Part shown: positions 1-5,710 of the stretch, piece by piece | Position numbering within the stretch: position 1 is the stretch's first letter | Layout: each line of letters opens with the position of its first letter | Source: Mailhella sp. | GTDB taxonomy: Bacteria > Desulfobacterota > Desulfovibrionia > Desulfovibrionales > Desulfovibrionaceae | Direction: 5' to 3' | Length of the DNA: 7,717 nucleotides | NCBI GenBank assembly: GCA_017940105.1 | Contig: JAGAZG010000084.1 | Span: 1 to 7,717 of the forward strand | Translations under genes and position numbers: made by a program | Notes under the pieces: model-generated | Seen by the model: the letters and a program-made list of their open reading frames with translations, nothing else | The model's database searches: none | Told to the model about the DNA's origin: nothing

Positions 1-1
1 C

Positions 2-1372
2 GAAGTCTTCAGCCAGAAGCAGGCCATGGATAATGAGTACAAAGAACAGGAACGCGCCTTGAAAAACAGGGAAAAGAAGCTCCAGGACATCAGCGACCGG
101 ATGGAAGAAAAAATGGAGCGGATCACCAGCAAGGAGCACGAGATACTGCACCAGGAAAAAGAACAGACCCGGCGTGAAAGCATGATAGCCGAAAAAGAAA
201 ACCGGGTGGAAGCTCTGCTGGACGAGCAGGAACGCCGCCTTCAGGAAGTTTCGGGCCTGACTGCGGACGAAGCGAAGCAGCGCCTGTTCCAGGAAATAGA
301 GGCCCGTACCAGGCACGAATCTGCAAAGATGATCCGCGTCATAGAAACAGAGGCAAAAGAAACGGCGGACCGCAAGGCCAAAGAAATTCTCGCATGCGCC
401 ATACAGCGCTACGCAGGAGATTACGTAGGCGAGCAGACCGTAACAGCGGTGACCCTGCCCAGCGAAGACATGAAGGGACGCATCATTGGCCGGGAAGGGC
501 GCAACATTCGCGCGCTTGAGGCAGCCACCGGCGTTGATCTGATCATTGACGACACGCCCGAAACGGTCATTCTTTCGGCATACAGCCCCATGCGCCGGCA
601 GATAGCCCGCATGGCCCTTGAGCGGCTCATCCAAGATGGCCGCATCCATCCGGCCCGCATTGAAGATATCGTTCACAAATGCGAGCAGGAGCTGGAAGTG
701 CAGATCCGCGAGGTCGGCGAACAGGCCACCTTTGACGCAGGGGTCCATGGCATTCATCCCGATATCATACGCCTGCTTGGCCAGCTGCGCTATCGCACGA
801 GCTTCACCCAGAATGTACTGCAGCATTCGCTTGAGGTTTCTGCGTTGTGCGGCATGATGGCTGCCGAGCTGGGCATGGATGTCAAGAGAGCCAAGCGCGC
901 CGGGCTTCTGCATGACATAGGCAAGGCCGTGGATCACGAAGTGGAAGGATCACACGCCATTATCGGAGCTGACATAGCCAAGAAATACGGTGAAAGCAAA
1001 GAAATCGTCCACGCCATAGCGGCCCATCACGAAGACGTGCATCCTGAAACCGCGCTTGCCGTTCTTGTGCAGGCGGCGGATTCCCTTTCCGGGGCGCGGC
1101 CCGGGGCCAGAAAGGAACTTTTGGAAAACTATGTCAAGCGACTGGAAGACCTGGAAAATATCGCTGATTCCTTTGAAGGCGTCGCCAAGTCCTATGCCAT
1201 TCAGGCAGGGCGCGAGCTGCGCGTGATCGTCAATTCTGAAGATGTGGACGATGACAGTACCTACATGCTCTGCAAGGATATATCGGCAAAAATTGAAGAG
1301 AGCCTTACCTATCCCGGGCAGATCCGCGTGACCGTCATACGCGAGCGCCGTGCCGTGGGCTATGCGAAATAG
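2..1372 (+). CDS. rny: Ribonuclease Y, 3' part (5' end outside the window)
   Basis: Endoribonuclease that starts mRNA decay, normally tethered to the inner face of the cytoplasmic membrane. The frame is open from base 2, so the ATG at 26 is an internal Met; the N-terminal membrane helix (family length is about 520 residues) lies upstream. Visible parts in order: a long, charged Glu/Lys/Arg coiled coil to about base 430; a KH RNA-binding domain starting near VTLPSEDMKGRIIGREGRN, with the GxxG loop (Gly-Arg-Glu-Gly) at 488-499; and an HD phosphohydrolase domain with the His-Asp pair at 911-916 inside LLHDIGK, followed by HHEDVHPE. The C-terminus (YPGQIRVTVIRERRAVGYAK) is the usual RNase Y ending. 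The gene ends 41 bases before hisI with no terminator between them, so read-through into hisIG is plausible. Identification is secure; only the start is missing. Confidence 0.96.
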   Translation, partial: EVFSQKQAMDNEYKEQERALKNREKKLQDISDRMEEKMERITSKEHEILHQEKEQTRRESMIAEKENRVEALLDEQERRLQEVSGLTADEAKQRLFQEIEARTRHESAKMIRVIETEAKETADRKAKEILACAIQRYAGDYVGEQTVTAVTLPSEDMKGRIIGREGRNIRALEAATGVDLIIDDTPETVILSAYSPMRRQIARMALERLIQDGRIHPARIEDIVHKCEQELEVQIREVGEQATFDAGVHGIHPDIIRLLGQLRYRTSFTQNVLQHSLEVSALCGMMAAELGMDVKRAKRAGLLHDIGKAVDHEVEGSHAIIGADIAKKYGESKEIVHAIAAHHEDVHPETALAVLVQAADSLSGARPGARKELLENYVKRLEDLENIADSFEGVAKSYAIQAGRELRVIVNSEDVDDDSTYMLCKDISAKIEESLTYPGQIRVTVIRERRAVGYAK

Positions 1373-1403
1373 CCTGCCGAGGGGATTGGATACTTTTATT
1401 ATT

Positions 1404-1408
1404 GGAGG
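1404..1408 (+). promoter_or_regulatory. Ribosome binding site of hisI
   Basis: GGAGG lies 5 bases before the ATG at 1414. It decides the start: a TTG in the same frame at 1402 would put this site inside the coding region and has no ribosome binding site of its own. Confidence 0.8.
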
Positions 1409-1413
1409 CAGTC

Positions 1414-1815
1414 ATGTTTGAAGTGCCGGCAGGTTTTGTTCCTGATTTTGCCAAGTCAGGCGGGCTCATCGCAGCCGTGGCGCAGGATGCGTCCAGCGGA
1501 GAGGTCCTCATGCTGGCGTGGATGAATGAAGAGGCGTGGAAGGCCACCCTGGCTACGGGCGAGGCCCATTACTGGAGCCGCAGCCGGCAGAAGCTCTGGC
1601 ATAAGGGCGAAAGTTCCGGAAATGTGCAAAAAGTCAGTGCCATCAGGCTGGACTGCGACGGCGACGCCGTCGTCCTAGAGATTGAGCAGGTGGGAGGGGC
1701 CGCCTGCCATACAGGCAGGGCGAGCTGCTTTTACCGCCGCATAGTTCCGCACGGCAGGGACATTGAGATTTGCAGCCCGCAGGTTTTTGATCCCGCAGAA
1801 GTTTATAAACAGTAG
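1414..1815 (+). CDS. hisI: Phosphoribosyl-AMP cyclohydrolase (monofunctional HisI)
   Basis: Hydrolyses the purine ring of phosphoribosyl-AMP in histidine biosynthesis, as a cytoplasmic Zn/Mg enzyme. With the ATG at 1414 the protein has 133 residues, typical for the single-domain form; the HisE pyrophosphohydrolase domain fused in many bacteria is absent. The family signature is clear: MLAWMNEEA near residue 33, YWSRSRQKLWHKGESSGN at 53-70, the metal motif Asp80-Cys81-Asp82-Gly-Asp84, then Cys98-His99-Thr-Gly and Ser104-Cys105-Phe, which supply the other zinc cysteines. hisG follows after 12 bases, so the two are almost certainly co-transcribed. The 41-base gap from rny contains only an AT-rich patch (about 1390-1403) and no convincing promoter. 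Confidence 0.97.
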   Translation: MFEVPAGFVPDFAKSGGLIAAVAQDASSGEVLMLAWMNEEAWKATLATGEAHYWSRSRQKLWHKGESSGNVQKVSAIRLDCDGDAVVLEIEQVGGAACHTGRASCFYRRIVPHGRDIEICSPQVFDPAEVYKQ

Positions 1816-1827
1816 AGGTACCGCACC

Positions 1828-2730
1828 ATGACGCAGCTCAAGCTGGGCATTCCGAAAGGCTCGCTGGAAGAAGCCACCATCGCTCTTTTTGAAAAGGCGG
1901 GCTGGAAGATTCATAAGCATGTCCGCAACTATTTTCCTGAAATCAACGACCCTGAACTTCATGCGCGTCTGTGCCGCGTCCAGGAGATTCCCGAATATAT
2001 AGAGGAAGGCGTGCTTGACGTGGCTCTTTGCGGCAGGGACTGGCTGGAAGAGCGCGGCGTTTCCTGGGGAGGCCCCGAAGGCGGTGACGAGCCTGTGGTT
2101 GTGATTTCTGACCTTGTTTATTCCAAGGTTTCAAACCGCAAGGCCCGCTGGGTACTTGCCGTGGCGGGCGATTCTCCGTACCAGTGCGCAGAGGATCTTG
2201 CCGGAAAGCGCGTTTCCACCGAGCTTGTCGGGGTGAGCCAGCGATACTTTGCACGGCATAACGTGTCTGTCGACATCAATTATTCGTGGGGAGCGACAGA
2301 AGCCAAGGTGGTGGAAGGGCTTGCCGACGCCATTGTGGAAGTGACGGAAACAGAAACGACCATCAAGGCTCACGGCCTGCGCGTCATTGACGAAGTCATG
2401 TCCAGCAACACCATTCTCATTGCCAACCGCAGGGTATGGAATGACCCCGAAGCCAGGCGCAAGATAGAGCAGATAGATCTTCTGCTGCAGGGCGCGCTGC
2501 GTGCCGAGAGCTTTGTCTGCCTCAAAATGAACGCGCCTACGTCGCACCTGGACGAAATCCTCACGCTGCTGCCCGCGCTTAATTCCCCCACGGTGGCTCC
2601 ACTGCGCAATACCGCATGGGTTTCGCTTGAAACGGTGGTCGCCGTCAGCGAAGTTCGCGATCTTATTCCTCGCCTCCGTTCCCTTGGGGCGGAAGGCATT
2701 TTGGAATACAGTCTGAACAAGGTCATATGA
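1828..2730 (+). CDS. hisG: ATP phosphoribosyltransferase, long form
   Basis: Catalyses the first, feedback-controlled step of histidine synthesis: ATP + PRPP to phosphoribosyl-ATP. The 300 residues comprise the periplasmic-binding-like catalytic domain (LKLGIPKGSLEEAT at 4-17, SDLVYSKVSN at 94-103, YSWGATEAKVVEGLADAIVE at 152-171) and a C-terminal ACT-like domain (about 225-300, containing LKMNAP and ending EGILEYSLNKVI). This is the long, histidine-inhibited form that does not need HisZ. GAGG at 1815-1818 lies 9 bases before the ATG. Two oddities: the PRPP loop (171-183) reads Thr-Glu-Thr-Glu-Thr-Thr, with Glu176 where homologues usually have Gly, and residues 77-88 form a short Gly/Pro/Glu-rich insertion. 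The reading frame is intact and the gene ends 19 bases before a strong terminator. Confidence 0.95.
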   Translation: MTQLKLGIPKGSLEEATIALFEKAGWKIHKHVRNYFPEINDPELHARLCRVQEIPEYIEEGVLDVALCGRDWLEERGVSWGGPEGGDEPVVVISDLVYSKVSNRKARWVLAVAGDSPYQCAEDLAGKRVSTELVGVSQRYFARHNVSVDINYSWGATEAKVVEGLADAIVEVTETETTIKAHGLRVIDEVMSSNTILIANRRVWNDPEARRKIEQIDLLLQGALRAESFVCLKMNAPTSHLDEILTLLPALNSPTVAPLRNTAWVSLETVVAVSEVRDLIPRLRSLGAEGILEYSLNKVI

Positions 2731-2749
2731 GCGACGTTTGCATCCGCAT

Positions 2750-2786
2750 GCAAAAAGGCTCCTGTTTTTTCCAGGAGCCTTTTTGC
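2750..2786. terminator. Bidirectional intrinsic terminator between hisG and asd
   Basis: A perfect 15-base inverted repeat, GCAAAAAGGCTCCTG (2750-2764) and CAGGAGCCTTTTTGC (2772-2786), surrounds a 7-base loop. The GC core GGCTCCTG/CAGGAGCC is flanked by A5 on one side and T5 on the other, so on either strand the stem is followed by a U run. It sits between the hisG stop (2730) and the stop of convergent asd (2826), and so can terminate both transcripts. Confidence 0.93.
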
Positions 2787-2825
2787 TTTGCATGCCCGTG
2801 CCCCTGAGCGGGAACGGCAAGAGGC

Positions 2826-3872
2826 TTACTGCTCCAGAAAAACGCCCGGCTGCGGCACAGAAACAAGCTCGCGCTTCAGCAGCTCTTCTGCCGCCTGCAC
2901 GGCGTTCAGCGCCATGCCCTTGCGCACGTTGTCTGCAACGACCCAGAGGTTGAGCGCATTTTCACGGCTTTCATCCTCGCGTATGCGCCCGACAAAAACG
3001 TCGTCTTCGCCAGATGCGTCAATGGCAAGCGGGTAAAGGTCAGCGCGAGGGTTGTCAGCAACCTGTACTCCCGGCGCGTCCATCAGCATGACGCGGGCTT
3101 CTGCTGCGGCAAGCTTTTTTTCTGTTTCAATATTGATGGATTCAGAATGCCCGTAAAACACGGGTACGCGCACGCATGTTGCCGATACCTTTACGCCATC
3201 GCCCAGCATCCTGCGCGTTTCGCCGGCCAGATTCATTTCTTCTGCGGTGCAGTCGCCGTCCATGAATTCGCCTATGCGGGGAAGGCAGTTAAAGGCTATC
3301 TGATGCGGATAAACTTCGGCTTCTGGCTGCTGCATGTTGAAAAGTCGGCGCACCTGGCGTTCGAGCTCGCCCACTCCTTTCTGTCCGGAGCCGCTCACGG
3401 CCTGCATGGTGGTCACGACAATGCGGCGGATGTGCGCAGCATCGTGCAGAGGCTTGAGCGCAACAAGCATCTGGATGGCGGCGCTGCCGGGACAGGCGAT
3501 GATGCCGTTATGGGCGTCAAGGGCGTCGGGGTTTACTTCGGGCACTACAAGCGGACAGCGCTCATCCATGCGCCATGCGCTGGAAGTGTCGACAACCACG
3601 CAGCCCGCTGCCTGCGCATGCGGCGCAAATTCCCGGGCAGCCTTTTCGCCGGTGGCAAACAGGGCAAGATCGACGCCCTTGAAGGAATCTTTGGTCAGTT
3701 CTTTGACATAGACTTCGCCTTCGCCGAAAGGAACCATGCTGCCGGCGGATCTGGCAGAGGCCAGGGCTGTTATGGATGCGCAGGGAAAGCGCCGTTCGGC
3801 GAGAATCGAGAGCATTTCGCGCCCTGCTGCGCCTGTGGCTCCGCATACGGCGACGTGAAGCGATCTGGTCAT
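2826..3872 (-). CDS. asd: Aspartate-semialdehyde dehydrogenase-like protein lacking the catalytic Cys
   Basis: By family this makes aspartate semialdehyde from aspartyl phosphate with NADPH, feeding lysine/diaminopimelate, threonine and methionine. The 348 residues match usual Asd length. Seen: the nucleotide-binding GATGAAGREM (11-20), Arg101 in SSAWRM (phosphate contact), PEVNPDALDAHNGIIA (111-126), Gln157 in MQAVSGSGQ, Arg235 and His242 in RVPVFYGHSES, and FVGRIREDES and LWVVADNVRKG near the end. The block that normally reads P-N-C-S-T is P128-G-S130-A-A, so Ser130 replaces the nucleophilic Cys; the only nearby Cys is 127. The cofactor-loop Ser-Ala-Gly-Gly is Ala73-Thr-Gly-Glu76. The start is the ATG at 3872-3870, with AGGAG 6 bases upstream; an in-frame extension to 4040 has no family similarity. 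Membership of the Asd family is certain; normal activity is doubtful. It could be a pseudoenzyme like Usg or a changed-function paralogue. Confidence 0.88.
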   Translation of the reverse strand: MTRSLHVAVCGATGAAGREMLSILAERRFPCASITALASARSAGSMVPFGEGEVYVKELTKDSFKGVDLALFATGEKAAREFAPHAQAAGCVVVDTSSAWRMDERCPLVVPEVNPDALDAHNGIIACPGSAAIQMLVALKPLHDAAHIRRIVVTTMQAVSGSGQKGVGELERQVRRLFNMQQPEAEVYPHQIAFNCLPRIGEFMDGDCTAEEMNLAGETRRMLGDGVKVSATCVRVPVFYGHSESINIETEKKLAAAEARVMLMDAPGVQVADNPRADLYPLAIDASGEDDVFVGRIREDESRENALNLWVVADNVRKGMALNAVQAAEELLKRELVSVPQPGVFLEQ

Positions 3873-3878
3873 GGGTGT

Positions 3879-3883
3879 CTCCT
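3879..3883 (-). promoter_or_regulatory. Ribosome binding site of the asd-like gene
   Basis: On the minus strand AGGAG stands 6 bases before the ATG at 3872-3870. It settles the start at the residue where Asd similarity begins (MTRSLHVAVCGATG) and argues against the upstream in-frame Met at 4040. Confidence 0.8.
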
Positions 3884-3920
3884 GTGTTCCGCAGAAGATG
3901 CGGTTTTTTGCTGTGTGCTT

Positions 3921-3949
3921 TCCATTGCACTGCAGGCTGAGGCTGTCAA
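3921..3949 (-). promoter_or_regulatory. Possible promoter of the asd-like gene
   Basis: Minus strand: a perfect -35 hexamer TTGACA (3949-3944), a 17-base spacer, then a poor -10 AATGGA (3926-3921). The -35 is embedded in a small inverted repeat, AGGCT-TGAC-AGCCT (3953-3940). The weak -10 suggests either an activator-dependent promoter or a chance -35; I rate it as a candidate only. Confidence 0.35.
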
Positions 3950-3980
3950 GCCTTGCGCGGCGCTGGCAAAACAGCGGGGC

Positions 3981-4008
3981 TTGCGCAGTTTTTGGTCTTG
4001 AGTATGAT
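3981..4008 (+). promoter_or_regulatory. Possible promoter of the lipoprotein-hisHF-thrC operon
   Basis: TTGCGC (3981-3986), a 16-base spacer, then TATGAT (4003-4008), which matches the -10 consensus at five of six bases. It lies 22 bases upstream of the lipoprotein ATG and would give a leader of about 16 bases carrying the AGGAG at 4017-4021. The -35 is weak. Nothing else between the divergent starts looks better on this strand. Confidence 0.42.
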
Positions 4009-4030
4009 GGATTTTCAGGAGACAGCCGCC

Positions 4031-4204
4031 ATGAGAACATGCATATTCACGTTGCTGCTTGCGTTTTTGCTTTTCGCCTGCCTGCCAGGCTGCTCTCAGG
4101 AACGCCTGGACGACATACGGATTTCTGGCGACATGACAACGGGCATAGGCGTAGGGCACGGCATGCACGGCGGCAGCCGCGTGACTACGGGCATAGATTT
4201 CTAA
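4031..4204 (+). CDS. Small outer-membrane-type lipoprotein, unknown function
   Basis: I do not recognise this 57-residue protein. A short basic N-terminus (M-R) leads into a hydrophobic stretch (residues 5-17) and a lipobox Leu18-Pro19-Gly20-Cys21, so it should be exported, lipidated on Cys21 and cut by signal peptidase II. Ser22 at mature position +2 favours outer-membrane sorting. The mature part is only 37 residues: an Asp/Arg-containing start (SQERLDDIRISGD), then a Gly-rich segment in which Thr-Thr-Gly-Ile occurs twice (36-39 and 52-55) around GVGHGMHGGS (40-49), with two His and a Met that could bind metal (inference). AGGAG at 4017-4021 is 9 bases before the ATG. It is the first gene of the run into hisH, which starts 30 bases after its stop, and it is divergent from the asd-like gene. 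The export prediction is firm; the function is unknown. Confidence 0.82.
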   Translation: MRTCIFTLLLAFLLFACLPGCSQERLDDIRISGDMTTGIGVGHGMHGGSRVTTGIDF

Positions 4205-4223
4205 CGCCCTGCGGGGCATACAC

Positions 4224-4228
4224 AGGAA
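4224..4228 (+). promoter_or_regulatory. Ribosome binding site of hisH
   Basis: AGGAA ends immediately before an ATG at 4229 but lies 6 bases before a second in-frame ATG at 4235. Only the second spacing is usable, and the protein from 4235 starts MLAILDYKAGN, which fits the family. Confidence 0.7.
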
Positions 4229-4234
4229 ATGCAC

Positions 4235-4870
4235 ATGCTAGCCATACTTGACTATAAGGCCGGCAACCAGACCAGTGTGCTCAGGGCACTGCGATTTCTC
4301 GGCATCACGGCGGAGATAACGGCTGAGCCTGCCGCCATCCTGGGCGCTGACGGCGTCATTTTTCCGGGGGTGGGAGCTGCCGGGCAGGCCATGAACCACC
4401 TGCGCGCCACCGGCATGGACAATGTGCTCAGGCAGGTAGTGGATCAGGGCATACCCCTGCTGGGCATCTGCCTTGGCTGCCAGATCCTGCTGGAGCACAG
4501 CGAAGAGGGCGATACCGCCGCGCTGGGGGTGGTAAAGGGCGTATGCCGGCGCTTTCTGCCGGAATGGCGGGACGGAGGTGAGCCGATACGCATACCGCAC
4601 ATGGGCTGGAACACACTTGAGCTGCTCAAACCCTGCAAGCTTTTTGAAGGGATTCTTCCGGACGACCGGTTTTATTTTGTGCATAGCTTTTACACTGAGC
4701 CGGATTCTGCGCTTTGCCTGGCGCAGACGACCTATGGCCTGACGTTCGCCTCTGCCTATGGCCGGGACGGGCTCTGGGCCGTTCAATTCCATCCTGAGAA
4801 AAGCGGCAGGCCCGGACTGAAAATTTTAAGCAACTTCAGCCGTTACTGCGAGGAGCGAGCCCATGCCTGA
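4235..4870 (+). CDS. hisH: Imidazole glycerol phosphate synthase, glutamine amidotransferase subunit
   Basis: Class I glutaminase that releases ammonia from glutamine and channels it through HisF. At 211 residues it is of normal size. The start MLAILDYKAGN matches the family's usual DYGAGN opening, with Lys in place of the first Gly. The glyoxylase-type fold landmarks are present: FPGVGAAG at 43-50 (oxyanion strand), nucleophile Cys79 in LGICLGCQ, PHMGWN at 121-126 (HisF interface), FVHSFY near 148, and the His186/Glu188 pair of the catalytic triad in FHPEKSG. The last 8 bases overlap the start of hisF, typical of translational coupling for a stoichiometric complex. The ATG six bases upstream (4229) is rejected because the ribosome binding site touches it. 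Confidence 0.95.
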   Translation: MLAILDYKAGNQTSVLRALRFLGITAEITAEPAAILGADGVIFPGVGAAGQAMNHLRATGMDNVLRQVVDQGIPLLGICLGCQILLEHSEEGDTAALGVVKGVCRRFLPEWRDGGEPIRIPHMGWNTLELLKPCKLFEGILPDDRFYFVHSFYTEPDSALCLAQTTYGLTFASAYGRDGLWAVQFHPEKSGRPGLKILSNFSRYCEERAHA

Positions 4871-5681
4871 AAAAAAACGTCTGAGCAAAAGGCTCATCCC
4901 CTGTCTTGACGTGCGCGACGGCAAGCTGACCAAGGGCATAAAGTTCAGGGGCAACGTCGATATTGGCGACCCTGTGGAAACGGCGCGCCGCTATTATGAA
5001 GAAGGTGCAGACGAGATCGTTTTTTACGACATCACGGCTTCCAGCGAGGCCCGCGGCATTTTTCTGGATGTTGTGGAACGCGTCGCCAGCAACATTTTCA
5101 TCCCGTTTTCCGTCGGCGGAGGGCTCTCGTCGGTGGGAGACATGCGCGCCGTGCTTCTCGCCGGCGCAGAAAAGGTTTCTGTAAATTCGGCGGCGGTCAA
5201 GGATCCCTTCCTCATCAGCCGCGGCGCGGACGCCTTTGGCTCCCAGGCCATAGTCGTGGGCATGGATGTGAAAAAGGTCGGCAGAACGGAGTCCATTCCC
5301 TCAGGATACGAGATCGTCATCCACGGCGGCCGCAAGCCCATGGGCATTGACGCCGTTGCCTGGGCCCGTCGCTGCGAAGAGCTCGGAGCCGGAGAGCTCT
5401 GCGTCAATTCCATTGATGCCGATGGAACGCTTGACGGCTATGAACTGACTCTGACAAGAATGATCTGCGACGCTGTGGACATACCCGTCATAGCGTCGGG
5501 CGGGGCAGGGGCGCCGCAGCATCTGGCGGATGCCGTTACCGTGGGCGGCGCATCGGCGGCGCTGGTGGCATCCATCGTGCATTACGGCCAGTACAGCATA
5601 GCTGAACTTAAAGATTACATGGAAAAAAGCGGTGTGACTGTGCGCCGCGTGCGCGGCATGCAAGGCATGGCCAGCGCTTGA
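4863..5681 (+). CDS. hisF: Imidazole glycerol phosphate synthase, cyclase subunit
   Basis: The (beta/alpha)8 barrel that uses ammonia from HisH to turn PRFAR into imidazole glycerol phosphate and AICAR, the latter returning to purine synthesis. Of 272 residues, the catalytic acids are Asp16 (LIPCLDVRDG) and Asp135 (VVGMDVKK). Phosphate-binding loops include FSVGGG (82-87) and ASGGAG (211-216), with SIDADGT at 183-189. The sequence has the flavour I associate with deltaproteobacterial HisF: YDITASSEARGIFLDV at 55-70, an extended loop GRTESIPSGYE at 140-150, and CVNSIDADG in place of the commoner LTSIDRDG. About ten residues extend past the usual end (VRGMQGMASA). AGGAG at 4851-4855, inside hisH, lies 7 bases before the ATG. 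Its pairing with hisH, in a window that also has hisI and hisG, argues for the histidine pathway rather than the related LPS amidation pair. Confidence 0.96.
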   Translation: MPEKKRLSKRLIPCLDVRDGKLTKGIKFRGNVDIGDPVETARRYYEEGADEIVFYDITASSEARGIFLDVVERVASNIFIPFSVGGGLSSVGDMRAVLLAGAEKVSVNSAAVKDPFLISRGADAFGSQAIVVGMDVKKVGRTESIPSGYEIVIHGGRKPMGIDAVAWARRCEELGAGELCVNSIDADGTLDGYELTLTRMICDAVDIPVIASGGAGAPQHLADAVTVGGASAALVASIVHYGQYSIAELKDYMEKSGVTVRRVRGMQGMASA

Positions 5682-5710
5682 AGCATTGCCATAGAAAACA
5701 GGAGTAGCAA

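Noticed and set aside
26..1372. RNase Y starting at the ATG at 26
   Set aside because: The frame is open to the window edge with coiled-coil-like residues before it, and RNase Y needs an N-terminal membrane helix that is not present downstream of 26.
1402..1815. hisI starting at TTG 1402
   Set aside because: That start would overlap the GGAGG that serves the ATG at 1414, and the family begins at the later position.
2131..2820. 229-codon open frame on the minus strand opposite hisG
   Set aside because: It runs through the bidirectional terminator and is antisense to hisG, with no recognisable domain.
3477..3494. Cys127 as a simple shift of the Asd nucleophile
   Set aside because: A Cys at this position, three before the nucleophile, also occurs in Asd proteins I recall that have the normal Cys as well, so it is probably a natural variant there; kept only as an alternative in the finding.
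3147..4001. 284-codon open frame on the plus strand opposite asd
   Set aside because: It is antisense to a well-conserved gene, has no ribosome binding site of note, and its composition (Cys-, His- and Gly-rich, no recognisable motif) is that of a shadow frame in GC-rich DNA.
3873..4040. 56-residue N-terminal extension of the asd-like protein
   Set aside because: It has no resemblance to Asd, crosses the divergent promoter region and overlaps the lipoprotein start; the AGGAG at 3879-3883 fixes the later start.
4206..4217. Hairpin GCCC-TGCG-GGGC after the lipoprotein gene as a terminator
   Set aside because: The stem is only four pairs and has no U run; hisH follows closely, so read-through is expected.
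4235..5681. hisHF as the LPS-type amidotransferase pair rather than histidine genes
   Set aside because: HisF keeps both catalytic Asp residues and the classic loops, and hisI and hisG are close by; no sugar biosynthesis genes are seen.
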